The notes under the pieces: model-generated
Databases searched by the model: none
What the model saw: only the letters and a program-made list of their open reading frames with translations
Told to the model about the DNA's origin: nothing
Assembly (NCBI GenBank): GCA_938027685.1
Contig: CALJAM010000032.1
Coordinates: 1 to 42,469 of the forward strand
Source: an uncultured Bryobacteraceae bacterium
Lineage (GTDB): Bacteria > Acidobacteriota > Terriglobia > Bryobacterales > Bryobacteraceae
Length of the DNA stretch: 42,469 bases
Direction: 5' to 3'
Translations under genes and position numbers: made by a program
Shown here: piece after piece, positions 1-7,182 of the stretch
Layout of the letters: the number at the start of each line of letters is the position of its first letter
Numbering within the stretch: position 1 is the first letter of the stretch

Positions 1-748
1 GCAGCACTCCGTTGAGTGCGTCGAGTCGCGCCAGCATCTGCTCTTCGGCCTCAGGCGACCACTGCGGCCTGTGTCGCACGATGACGTGCTCCCCCTCCGG
101 CTTGAGGAGCAGGATCCAGGCGAGAAAAGTCGCTGCAGTTATGGCCACGAGGGTTAGATTGACAACCGGCCAGGACTCCGGGCCAACGACGTTGTGCACG
201 AAATAGGCCGCGGCCAGCGTGAGAAAATACACCGAACAAACTGCGCTGTGGATGATTGTGTTGCGGCTGAGGGGGATGGGGTACGCGATGAAGAACAATG
301 TGGCTCCCAAGAGAAAGAGTGCGAGGCTGGTGCACAGAGCCCTTCCCGCCGCGGTAGCTAAATGGACGATTGGAAACGGGTGTGGGCTGCTGAGGTCAGG
401 GATTAAAGAAAGAAGGGATAAGAGAACAGCAATGCCCGTTGTGCCTGTCAGTACGGTTTTGCCCAACGCAAGAATACCGCGGAAACGGCGGAGCGCGGCG
501 CTGTAAATCTCCACAACTATTAGAACGTACAGAACCCACGCGCCGGGCTCCGTCGCAAAATATATGTAGCCATACCACGTGCGATCTAGCGGTATGAAGA
601 GCAGGAGCGCTCCCCGGAGCGCATGGAACAAAAGGTAAGTGGTAAAGAAAGGGCGGACCCCGCCGCCTCGCCGCCGCGCTATGAAATAGGCGGCCGCAGC
701 GAGCACCACGTTCAGGGCGCGCAGCAAAAGAAGGGCTTCAGCGGCCAC
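1..748 (-). CDS. polytopic membrane protein, 3' end cut by window edge
   Basis: An open frame of at least 249 codons on the minus strand runs off the left edge. It starts with GTG at 748; an in-frame TAA lies five codons upstream (761-763), so the start is well bounded. The product is strongly hydrophobic, with about six or seven membrane segments separated by short loops such as RRRGGVRPFF and PLDRTWYGY, then a charged cytoplasmic-looking tail rich in Glu (PEAEEQMLARLDAL). I do not recognise a family. A promoter-like pair lies directly upstream, so the mRNA leader is probably very short. AT content is a little higher than in the neighbours. No function is assigned. Confidence 0.7.
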   Translation of the reverse strand, partial: MAAEALLLLRALNVVLAAAAYFIARRRGGGVRPFFTTYLLFHALRGALLLFIPLDRTWYGYIYFATEPGAWVLYVLIVVEIYSAALRRFRGILALGKTVLTGTTGIAVLLSLLSLIPDLSSPHPFPIVHLATAAGRALCTSLALFLLGATLFFIAYPIPLSRNTIIHSAVCSVYFLTLAAAYFVHNVVGPESWPVVNLTLVAITAATFLAWILLLKPEGEHVIVRHRPQWSPEAEEQMLARLDALNGVL

Positions 749-757
749 GACAGCCGC

Positions 758-787
758 ATTTTAGCACCGCGAGCCGCCCCCCTGCAA
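758..787 (-). promoter_or_regulatory. sigma-70-like promoter of the membrane protein gene
   Basis: On the minus strand TTGCAG (787-782) is followed after 18 bases by TAAAAT (763-758), and GTG at 748 begins nine bases after the -10 box. The mRNA would have almost no leader, which fits the absence of a Shine-Dalgarno. Seen in sequence; activity is inferred. Confidence 0.45.
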
Positions 788-827
788 TCGTTATTTCCGT
801 TGGCTTGTCCCCCGGGCGCGAGCAGGT

Positions 828-947
828 TCAGCGACCATCAGGGCACGGGAAGCAAATCGGGATCGGTTCGGCCTCGCTCGAGCTGGCGACGGTTGCAAAC
901 CCCAAGGTCTGTGCGATCAACAGGATAGCGAACAACAGGCGGTACAT
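828..947 (-). CDS. small secreted peptide, 39 residues
   Basis: A 39-residue frame starts at ATG 947. A perfect AGGAGG (960-955) sits seven bases upstream, the strongest ribosome site in the window. The N terminus looks like a signal peptide: a short basic start (MYR), a hydrophobic core (LLFAILLIAQTLGFA) and a small-residue region (TVASSS). The predicted mature part is only about 16 residues, with two cysteines and three prolines (PIPICFPCPDG). The CxxC pair could form a tight disulfide or bind metal. A 13-bp dyad lies 31 bases upstream. I know no named family; an exported signal peptide or small bacteriocin-like product is possible but unproven. The good signals argue that this is a real gene despite its size. 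Confidence 0.55.
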   Translation of the reverse strand: MYRLLFAILLIAQTLGFATVASSSEAEPIPICFPCPDGR

Positions 948-977
948 TTGGTTCCCTCCTTTGGTACTTCGATCCGA

Positions 978-990
978 TTTGTACTACAAA
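978..990. promoter_or_regulatory. operator-like dyad upstream of the small peptide
   Basis: TTTGTA-C-TACAAA is a perfect inverted repeat around one central base. It lies between the peptide's ribosome site and a possible minus-strand -10 box (TAGACT, 1001-996), so it would overlap the transcription start. This is where a repressor dimer would sit. The regulator is unknown. Confidence 0.35.
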
Positions 991-1159
991 CTCCAAGTCT
1001 AGTAGTCCTACGGCGCCAACTCCAGACGTACCTAAAGGAATTTCTCTATTCAGAACAGTTAAACGACCCCGATTCGCCACCTGCCGAAACCCCGATTCAC
1101 CCCCGCGGGGCCCCTGTTGCCCTCCTCGCCTGCTCGGCAGCCCTCTTGTAAAATGAGAC

Positions 1160-1630
1160 ATGCCTGCCGCTATGAGGCCGATGCACGACGACCGGGCCTT
1201 TGATCGTGGAGCGGCCGCCGACGTCTGGCGGAGGACGCTCTCACAAATCCCCACCGTGTTCGGGCGCCTTGTGTATCTGGCTTCGCTGCGGGATCCCAAT
1301 ACCGGGCGTTACGAGCATTTCGGCCTGGCCCAGATGTTCGGCGAGGACGAGGCCGACCGTGCCCTCCGCACCAGCCATATCGATGCGTTCAACCAGTGGC
1401 TGTCGTTCACGCTGGAGCAGCAGATGCAGGATCTGGACCGCTACCTCGCAGGACTGCACCGCGATCCGCGGACCGTCCTGGAAACCTGGTCCCGTGTTCA
1501 GCCGTACCGCAATCTCATACCGGCCAGCGCTCCGGAGGCGGAGCGGCGCCTCTACCTGGCCGACTTGGAGACGCTACTCGAGGTGCTCAGGAGCGAGTAC
1601 GGCGTCGCCTGCCCTGATCCAGACGCATAG
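1160..1630 (+). CDS. hypothetical protein, 156 residues
   Basis: A soluble, acidic, mostly helical protein. No signal peptide, membrane segment or catalytic motif is visible. A recognisable stretch reads VFGRLVYLASLRDPNTGRY followed by FGEDEADRALRTSH, which resembles hypothetical proteins of similar size that I associate with Acidobacteria; no function is known to me. ATG at 1160 is used, but ATG at 1172 or 1181 is also possible. TAAAAT at 1149-1154 lies only five bases before the first ATG, so the message may be leaderless or start at an inner ATG. The last 44 bases overlap tail-to-tail with the XRE/S24-like gene. Confidence 0.7.
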   Translation: MPAAMRPMHDDRAFDRGAAADVWRRTLSQIPTVFGRLVYLASLRDPNTGRYEHFGLAQMFGEDEADRALRTSHIDAFNQWLSFTLEQQMQDLDRYLAGLHRDPRTVLETWSRVQPYRNLIPASAPEAERRLYLADLETLLEVLRSEYGVACPDPDA

Positions 1631-2369
1631 CGACCCCGGTGACCTGGCCGATGACCTCGACCTCCTCGGGGTAGCTGTAGACCTCAGGATTGCAAAGAGA
1701 GGCAGGGTGGGGTTGCAGTACCAATCGCCCGTCCGACAGCGTGCACCAGCCGCAGGCGAACCCGTTGCGGTGCTCGAGGAAATAGATCGGCCGCTCGAAC
1801 TCGTTCGTCCAGCCGGTGTTGACGATTTTGCGTCGCGTCTCGTCAATAAGCACGAAGGAACCGGGCTGCAGCAACGGGTACATGGTCCAGTCTTCGGTCC
1901 CGATGAATCCGTAGCGGTGATTCTTAAGATCCAGGCCGTTGAGCAGCATCAGCGGCAGCTTGCCCCACCGCTGGATCATGCGGCTCAGGTAAGTGGTGCG
2001 CCGCCAGTCCAGGCCGGGATCGAGCGAGAGCGGCAACTGAACCTCGCCGTGCCCGTCGGTTTGGAAGTTGACCGTGTGCGTGCGCTCGATCTCGAGGCTC
2101 ATGGCGTCGGCGGGCATCTGGGAAATATCCACTCCGTACCACTCCATGACCTCGTGGATGTCGAGCCGGTAGATCGTGCAGAGGCTGTAGAGCCGGTAAA
2201 TGGTGGGTACGGTGCCCTTATTCTCGATGTCCGACAGCCGGCTGAGGGCTATGATGAACTCGTCGTTTTTGTGCCGCTCCGCGATGCGGAGGCTGGCTTC
2301 CTCCACGTCCCGATAACGCAGGTTCAGCCGCTCGCGAGCTCGCCTGAGCTTTTGCCCGGCTTCCTGCAT
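1587..2369 (-). CDS. XRE-family helix-turn-helix regulator with S24-like C-terminal domain
   Basis: 260 residues. The N-terminal third is an XRE-type helix-turn-helix (LRRARERLNLRYRDVEEASL, then LSRLSDIENKGTVPTIYRLY), which should bind DNA. The C-terminal half resembles the LexA/S24 fold (EDWTMYPLLQPGSFVLIDE, then IYFLEHRNGFACGWC). In true S24 peptidases a serine stands in the Asp-Ser-Met-x-Pro motif; here the matching stretch is D-W-T-M-Y-P, so the nucleophile appears to be missing and self-cleavage is unlikely. ATG 2369 is chosen because the longer frame would run back through the divergent ubiX gene. It shares a short divergent promoter region with ubiX. Targets are unknown; ubiX or its own gene are natural candidates. 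Confidence 0.75.
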   Translation of the reverse strand: MQEAGQKLRRARERLNLRYRDVEEASLRIAERHKNDEFIIALSRLSDIENKGTVPTIYRLYSLCTIYRLDIHEVMEWYGVDISQMPADAMSLEIERTHTVNFQTDGHGEVQLPLSLDPGLDWRRTTYLSRMIQRWGKLPLMLLNGLDLKNHRYGFIGTEDWTMYPLLQPGSFVLIDETRRKIVNTGWTNEFERPIYFLEHRNGFACGWCTLSDGRLVLQPHPASLCNPEVYSYPEEVEVIGQVTGVAMRLDQGRRRRTRS

Positions 2370-2426
2370 AAGTGACTCGTGCTGGGCCGGTTCCGCCTTG
2401 GGCCAACGGAGCGACGGCGTGATATT

Positions 2427-3083
2427 ATGGTTCCGGAATTGAATTATAGCGAGGCCGCAAGCCGCGGGCAACAAGAAAGTTCGGGGCCTGTTCCGAATTC
2501 GGAACAAACCGAGCCTCTTGCTTCCCGCAGGCGGATCATCGTCGGCATCACCGGCGCCAGCGGCGCCATCTACGGTGTCCGGCTTCTCGAGCGTCTGCGC
2601 CGACCAGGCGTGGAAATCCACCTCCTGCTCAGCCGTTCGGGCGTGCGCACGCTCGAGATGGAAACCGGCATGCGGCTGGCCGAGGTCAAAGCGCTGGCGG
2701 ACTTTCATTATCCCATTCACGACGTGGGCGCAAGGCTAGCTTCCGGCTCCTTTCCCGTCGACGCAATGGTGATCGCCCCTTGCTCGGTCCGAACCATGTC
2801 GGCGATCGCGGCCGGCCTGAGCTCCAATCTACTGTTGCGGGCCGCCGACGTCACACTCAAGGAGCGGCGCAAACTCATTCTCATGGTTCGCGAAAGCCCC
2901 CTGCACCTGGGACACCTGCGGACGTTGGTAGCCTTGACCGAAATGGGCGCCATCATCGCGCCACCGATCCCCGCGTTTTATCACCGCCCTCAGACGGTCA
3001 TGGACCTGGTCGACTACTCTGTCGAGCGCGTCCTTGACCTTTTGGGCTTACCCGCCCGCGACGCCCGCCGTTGGGATCCGTGA
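2427..3083 (+). CDS. ubiX: UbiX-family flavin prenyltransferase
   Basis: UbiX joins dimethylallyl phosphate to reduced FMN, making prenylated FMN for UbiD-type decarboxylases in ubiquinone/menaquinone or aromatic-acid metabolism. The family hallmarks are clear: the flavin-binding start IIVGITGASGAIYGVRLLE, the central MVIAPCSVRTMSAIAAGLSSNLLLRAADVT region (split here as a hallmark, not a new motif), KERRKLILMVRESPLH and the C-terminal PAFYHRPQTVMDLVDY. It has about 35 extra residues before the usual start near RRRIIVG, so the true start may lie downstream of ATG 2427. No ubiD is visible in the window. It is divergent from the XRE regulator. Confidence 0.92.
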   Translation: MVPELNYSEAASRGQQESSGPVPNSEQTEPLASRRRIIVGITGASGAIYGVRLLERLRRPGVEIHLLLSRSGVRTLEMETGMRLAEVKALADFHYPIHDVGARLASGSFPVDAMVIAPCSVRTMSAIAAGLSSNLLLRAADVTLKERRKLILMVRESPLHLGHLRTLVALTEMGAIIAPPIPAFYHRPQTVMDLVDYSVERVLDLLGLPARDARRWDP

Positions 3084-3646
3084 GCGAAGGTTCGCAGGGG
3101 GTGGGGCGCCCGGCCAACGACGACGTTGCGGCTGCCGCCGGGAGGAGGCCGGGTGTGCCAGGTCGGGCGACGACCGATTCTGGCCAACTGGGGCAGCTCG
3201 GGCAATCTGCGGGGGCCAAGGCCCGCGCGCCGAACTCCGCAACCCGCGGACAGCCCCTACCAGCCGCTGTGCAGGCTTGCCAAATGATCATGCCAGCCAG
3301 AGAGAGTTCGCCGGCCGACGGCCCGATACCGAGGCTTCTCTGTCCGAGCGGCCGCGTCCTCTCGATCCTCGTACCGGGTCCTCGCCCTGATCGCGAGCCG
3401 GCGGCGCTTCCCTTGTGGAATGCCTTACAGCGCCGTTCCGAACGATCTTCTTCCCGCGTCATGACCTCCGCCCGTCGCGGGCGGCCACCCAAGCTCCGGA
3501 GGATCCGTGGCGCCGCGGTGGCGTCGCTGCCGGCGCCAGCTCGCCTCCTCGCCGCGCCGTGAGCTTCCGCTCCTAAACGGCGTCTCGGCAACGTCATAGG
3601 GGGCGTGTGAGAATGAGCGACCGTCTTCACCGGTCACTTTATCGAT
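3084..3646. other. gene-poor spacer between ubiX and lacI-type gene
   Basis: About 560 bases in which every long frame has the skewed Arg/Pro/Gly composition of high-GC noise and no family motif. No convincing RNA gene or terminator was seen. It could hold an untranslated leader for the LacI-type gene. Confidence 0.4.
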
Positions 3647-3692
3647 ATAAAAGCGCGCCTTGATACCGGATAAAAGCGCGCCTTGACACCGG
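3647..3692 (+). repeat. tandem 23-bp direct repeat, candidate operator pair
   Basis: Two head-to-tail copies of a 23-bp unit (3647-3669 and 3670-3692) differ at one base (T 3664 versus C 3687). Each contains AAAGCGCGCCTT (3650-3661, 3673-3684), an imperfect 12-bp dyad centred on CG, as is usual for LacI-family operators. The copies sit just upstream of the LacI-type gene with centres 23 bp apart, about two helical turns. Autoregulation is inferred. Confidence 0.55.
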
Positions 3693-3709
3693 CAGGCGAG
3701 CCGCGCAAG

Positions 3710-4774
3710 ATGGGAAGCATGGCGAGCGGCAGACGCGCGCGTCCCGGAGCGGTCCGAATGAAAGACATCGCTCGCGCTTTGGACGTTTCCGTGATGACCG
3801 TTTCCAAGGCCTTGCGCAACCATAGCGACATCAGCGAGGCCACCCGGCGCCGCGTCCTGCAGCTCGCCCGCAAGCTGGGTTACCAGCCCAACTGGGTGGC
3901 GCGCAGCCTCGTTTCGCGGCGGACCTACATGGTGGGGCTGGTCATCCCCGACCTCATGCACTCGTTCTTCGCCGAGGTGGCCAAGGGCGCCGCCTCGCTC
4001 CTGGAGCCTGCCGGCTATCACATCGTGATCCTGAACTCCGAAGAGGATCCCCAGACCGAAGAATGTCAGATCGCGGCGCTGCTGGCCCGCAACGTGGACG
4101 GTCTCATCCTCGCTTCCGCGCAACGCAACGGGACCACGCGCCTGTTCCGCACGCTCGAGGAGCGAACGGTAAATTACGTGCTCATCGACCGTTTGCCCAC
4201 GGGCGCGCGGGCGCATTACGTCGGTTGCGAGGACGAACGGATCGGCGAGATGGCCACCGAGCACCTCATCCGGCAGGGCTGCCGGCGCATCGCGCACCTG
4301 CGCGGGCCCGATATCCCGACGGGCATCGGGAGGTACCGGGGATACCGCCGTACGCTGGCCCGCCACGGCCTCAAAGCGCCCGAGCGCTACGTCATGCCTG
4401 CTCGGCACCACGACGAAGCGGGTTATGAAGCGATGCAGAAGCTGTTGCGGCTCCGCCCGGTCCCCGACGGTGTCTTCTGCTACAACGATCCGGTAGCGGC
4501 GGGAGCCATCCGCGCCATTCTCGAGGCGGGGCTGCGCGTCCCCGAGGACGTGGCCGTCATTGGCTCGGGCAACGTTCACTACTCCGACCTGCTTCGCGTG
4601 CCGCTCTCCACCATCGACCAGAACAGCCTGGAAATCGGGCGTCGCGCGGCCGGGCTGCTGCTGGAACTGATCGAGAGCAAGCGTGCGCTTAATCCGCGCC
4701 GCATCATTATTGAGCCGCGCCTGATCGTGCGACAATCCAGCCTGCGCGTGCGGGAGGCGGTCTCCCGGGGGTGA
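3710..4774 (+). CDS. LacI-family transcriptional regulator
   Basis: 354 residues. The N terminus holds the LacI helix-turn-helix (MKDIARALDVSVMTVSKALR) and hinge (LGYQPNWVARSLVSRR), followed by the periplasmic-binding-protein-like sensor domain (VGLVIPDLMHSFFAEVAKGA; VDGLILAS; DGVFCYNDPVAAGA; STIDQNSLEIGRRAAGLLLE). The ligand is probably a sugar or sugar derivative, but no sugar operon is adjacent, so the target is unknown. ATG 3710 is used. A TTG at 3683 would extend the frame but lies inside the upstream repeat. The repeat suggests that the protein controls its own gene. Confidence 0.9.
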   Translation: MGSMASGRRARPGAVRMKDIARALDVSVMTVSKALRNHSDISEATRRRVLQLARKLGYQPNWVARSLVSRRTYMVGLVIPDLMHSFFAEVAKGAASLLEPAGYHIVILNSEEDPQTEECQIAALLARNVDGLILASAQRNGTTRLFRTLEERTVNYVLIDRLPTGARAHYVGCEDERIGEMATEHLIRQGCRRIAHLRGPDIPTGIGRYRGYRRTLARHGLKAPERYVMPARHHDEAGYEAMQKLLRLRPVPDGVFCYNDPVAAGAIRAILEAGLRVPEDVAVIGSGNVHYSDLLRVPLSTIDQNSLEIGRRAAGLLLELIESKRALNPRRIIIEPRLIVRQSSLRVREAVSRG

Positions 4775-4840
4775 GGGGGTCTGCGAACCGGGGACGAGCC
4801 GAAGCCTCCGGCAGCAAAGACGGCGCGCTGCCGATCCCTT

Positions 4841-5236
4841 TCAGCCTGCTTGATTCCAACTACACGGTGCCGTCACCGCGTTGACACAGGGCCAGCAGAG
4901 CGAATTCAAAGCCAGGGATGGGACTCCCACCGAGATTCTTACGTACGTAACGTCGCGCCCCGACTTCTTGCACGTCAGTTCAACCACGAGCAGGCCCGAT
5001 TCCGTAGCCGGGGCACGGGCGGAGGCCAACAAGGCCTGTAAACGACGCCGAAGGCCCCACCGCGCCGGCGCGGCCAGCGAGCTCGAGTCCTCGTCGGCGA
5101 TCAGCGCGACTGGCACATCGGGGTGGCGGACCGCGAATTCTCGCAGCGTCTGGTCCAGTACTTCCAGCAGGCGGGTGCTCCGGTGGGCTACGCCGGCGGA
5201 TTTTCGGGAGCCGCTTCGAGATGGTGTGGCCGCCAC
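4841..5236 (-). CDS. uncertain small protein or gene remnant
   Basis: A 131-codon frame starts with GTG 5236, directly after an in-frame TGA. The middle part (STRLLEVLDQTLREFAVRHP, then VPVALIADEDSSSLAA and SGLLVVELTCKKSGRDVTYV) has the composition of a real folded protein, but both ends look random. It lies downstream of hpnK on the same strand with a 50-base gap. It may be a short unknown protein or the leftover of a longer one. No function is assigned. Confidence 0.3.
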   Translation of the reverse strand: MAATPSRSGSRKSAGVAHRSTRLLEVLDQTLREFAVRHPDVPVALIADEDSSSLAAPARWGLRRRLQALLASARAPATESGLLVVELTCKKSGRDVTYVRISVGVPSLALNSLCWPCVNAVTAPCSWNQAG

Positions 5237-5286
5237 TCAGGCGACTTATCGGACGCGCGCGCCCGGTCTTGAATCGCCGCAAGGCA

Positions 5287-6108
5287 TTATTCGAGCTCCC
5301 GCCAGCCGCAAAGTTCGACGCGCGAGCTGCGGAGGACCTGGAAGACCTCGGGCGCCGTAAGGGCCTCGAGCTCGCGCTCTCGACTCTCCTTGAGTCGGGT
5401 GCGGGCGCCTCGCAGCTCGGGCCCGCAGCGGCCGGGGTGGCACATCAACTCGGTGGTTCCTTCCGGGAGGGCGCGGATCAGGCCGAGCAACGTCTCGGTG
5501 GTCAGTCGGCCGGTCAGGCCTATGCCCACGAAGCGGTCCGCTGTGCGGCAGCCTGCACGGGCCACCTTCCGGTCGAACATCGGCCGCAGCGCCGCCAGGG
5601 CTGGGCGCGCAAGCCGTTCGCCAAAGGGCATCGCCGGTTCCCCATTCCAGCTCCAGTCGAACGGACGTCGGATCCACCGAATGCCGTATTCACGCGCGAT
5701 ACGTAAAACGGCATCCAGAACCGGCGGGATCAAGTGCGTGTGCTTGTGCGTGTCGAGATGCGTGGGGCGGATCCCGGCCGCAAGGATCCGCTCGAGTTGG
5801 GCTGCAAGCTCTTCGTATACGCGCAGGCGTCGCTGCGCAAGGGCGCGCAGCAGGGCCGACACGGTGGACGGCAGGGCCTGCCCGGACAGCGCCGAGGGCA
5901 GACCGATCAGAGCCAAGTGCGCGCCCACCTCGAGCCTGGGATGGCTTCGCGCGAGCGCGACGGCGTGCGCGAAGGCGCTCCCGGTGGCCAGCAGGCTCGC
6001 CGCGCGCACAATACCGCGCGTATGAGCCTCCAGGATGCCCTCGTTGACGTCGTGCGTGAAACCGAAGTCGTCGGCCACGACCACCAGCCTGCGCCCGGCT
6101 GCACACAT
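5287..6108 (-). CDS. hpnK: hopanoid-associated deacetylase HpnK (ChbG/YdjC family)
   Basis: 273 residues of the YdjC/ChbG metal-dependent deacetylase family. The metal-site motifs are present: VVVADDFGFTHDVNEGI near the N terminus, then VGAHLALIG, THLDTHKHTHLIP and a late LMCHPG. HpnK removes the N-acetyl group from the glucosamine that HpnI attaches to bacteriohopanetetrol, ahead of ring contraction by HpnJ. Substrate assignment rests on the presence of HpnI and HpnJ homologues about 15 kb away; a different N-acetyl sugar substrate cannot be ruled out from sequence. ATG 6108 overlaps the TGA of mlaD by one base (TGATG), so translation is coupled to the lipid transporter genes. Confidence 0.8.
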   Translation of the reverse strand: MCAAGRRLVVVADDFGFTHDVNEGILEAHTRGIVRAASLLATGSAFAHAVALARSHPRLEVGAHLALIGLPSALSGQALPSTVSALLRALAQRRLRVYEELAAQLERILAAGIRPTHLDTHKHTHLIPPVLDAVLRIAREYGIRWIRRPFDWSWNGEPAMPFGERLARPALAALRPMFDRKVARAGCRTADRFVGIGLTGRLTTETLLGLIRALPEGTTELMCHPGRCGPELRGARTRLKESRERELEALTAPEVFQVLRSSRVELCGWRELE

Positions 6109-7181
6109 CAGAACAGAGAGAGCTTGATGCGCAGGTACTTCTTCGGTTCGGCGCGGATGTCCTGGATCAGCCCGCGCAGTTCGCCGGTCATGCCGTTCAG
6201 GGATTCGTAAAGCTGCGGGTTGACCAGCAACTGGCCGACCGTGCCCTGGCCGGTGGCGAGGCGCGCCATAAGATCGTCGGCCCGGGAAACCAGGTTGTCC
6301 AGCCGCCGGTACAGGGCGTCGTCGCTGAGCAGTTTGCCGGCGGTGCCCTTGCCCGCATTCAGCTCTTCGATCGTGCGACGGACTTCAGCAATGGTGGCGC
6401 GGGCTTCATTGTAAAGGGCGGGATCGCGCACGAGCTTGCCTGCGGTGCCCTGGCCTTGCTGCACGTCCTCGAGGATGGCGTCCAGCCGCGCCAGCGAGGC
6501 ATTCAGACGGTCGTGAAGCTGCTCGTCGTACAGCAGCCGGCCCAGGGTGCCTCGGCCCGTGCTCAGCTGGGCCACGGCTTTCTGGGCGTCGTTCACGGTC
6601 GCCAGCACGCGCCTGTAAAGTTCCTCGTCCACCAGAAATTTGCCGATCGTTCCGCGGCCCAGCTCGACCTGGCTGACGATGGCGTCGACGCGCTTGAGGA
6701 TGCTGTTGAGCGAGGCGATCACATTGTAGCTGGCCTGTACGACCTCTTCGAACTCACGCACGTCGAGACTGCGCAGCTCGCCTCCGGGCTGGATGCGTTG
6801 CGGGCTGGTGCCCATCTTGATGTTGATGTACTTGGTGCCCAGCACGTTCTCGGCGCTGATGGCGGCGACCGAGTCCACCGGAATGTCGTTAAGGCGGTGG
6901 CGCGGGATGGACATGGCGACGCGCACGATGCGGTTGGGTTCGAGCGAACCGGACAGTTCGACGCGCGAGACGTTGCCGATCAGGATGCCGTTGAGCCGCA
7001 CCGGCGCGCCTTTGGCCAGCGCGGCGGAGTCGTCCATATAGGTGTAGATGATGGCTTCGCGTACAAAGAGGGCCTTCTGTCCGGTCATCAGGAAAATCAG
7101 CACGGCGAGGATGGCCATCGCGGCGATGGCCATCAGGCCCACTCGCAGTTGCGCCCATCGTATGCGTTTCACGGTTGGCAT
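6108..7181 (-). CDS. mlaD: MlaD/MCE-domain lipid transport protein with five 34-residue repeats
   Basis: 357 residues. One N-terminal membrane anchor (about 14-34) precedes an MCE domain (about 40-125; VRLNGILIGNVSRVEL, ENVLGTKYINI). MCE proteins form hexameric rings that carry lipids between inner and outer membranes, powered by MlaE/MlaF. The C-terminal part holds five copies of G-x-G-T-x-G-x-[LF]-[LV] followed by an acidic or Asn residue and usually LY, beginning at Gly175, 209, 243, 277 and 311, an exact 34-residue period. These probably form a long helical barrel or needle. It lies one base downstream of mlaF and overlaps hpnK, so it is part of one operon. Confidence 0.9.
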   Translation of the reverse strand: MPTVKRIRWAQLRVGLMAIAAMAILAVLIFLMTGQKALFVREAIIYTYMDDSAALAKGAPVRLNGILIGNVSRVELSGSLEPNRIVRVAMSIPRHRLNDIPVDSVAAISAENVLGTKYINIKMGTSPQRIQPGGELRSLDVREFEEVVQASYNVIASLNSILKRVDAIVSQVELGRGTIGKFLVDEELYRRVLATVNDAQKAVAQLSTGRGTLGRLLYDEQLHDRLNASLARLDAILEDVQQGQGTAGKLVRDPALYNEARATIAEVRRTIEELNAGKGTAGKLLSDDALYRRLDNLVSRADDLMARLATGQGTVGQLLVNPQLYESLNGMTGELRGLIQDIRAEPKKYLRIKLSLF

Positions 7182-7182
7182 A

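Noticed and set aside
3071-3630. Overlapping frames of 118-210 codons between ubiX and the LacI-type gene
   Set aside because: No family motif, biased composition, no ribosome site; treated as spacer.
3425-4735. Long minus-strand frame opposite the LacI-type gene
   Set aside because: It has no motif, and the plus strand encodes a complete LacI regulator; the frame is a by-product of high GC.
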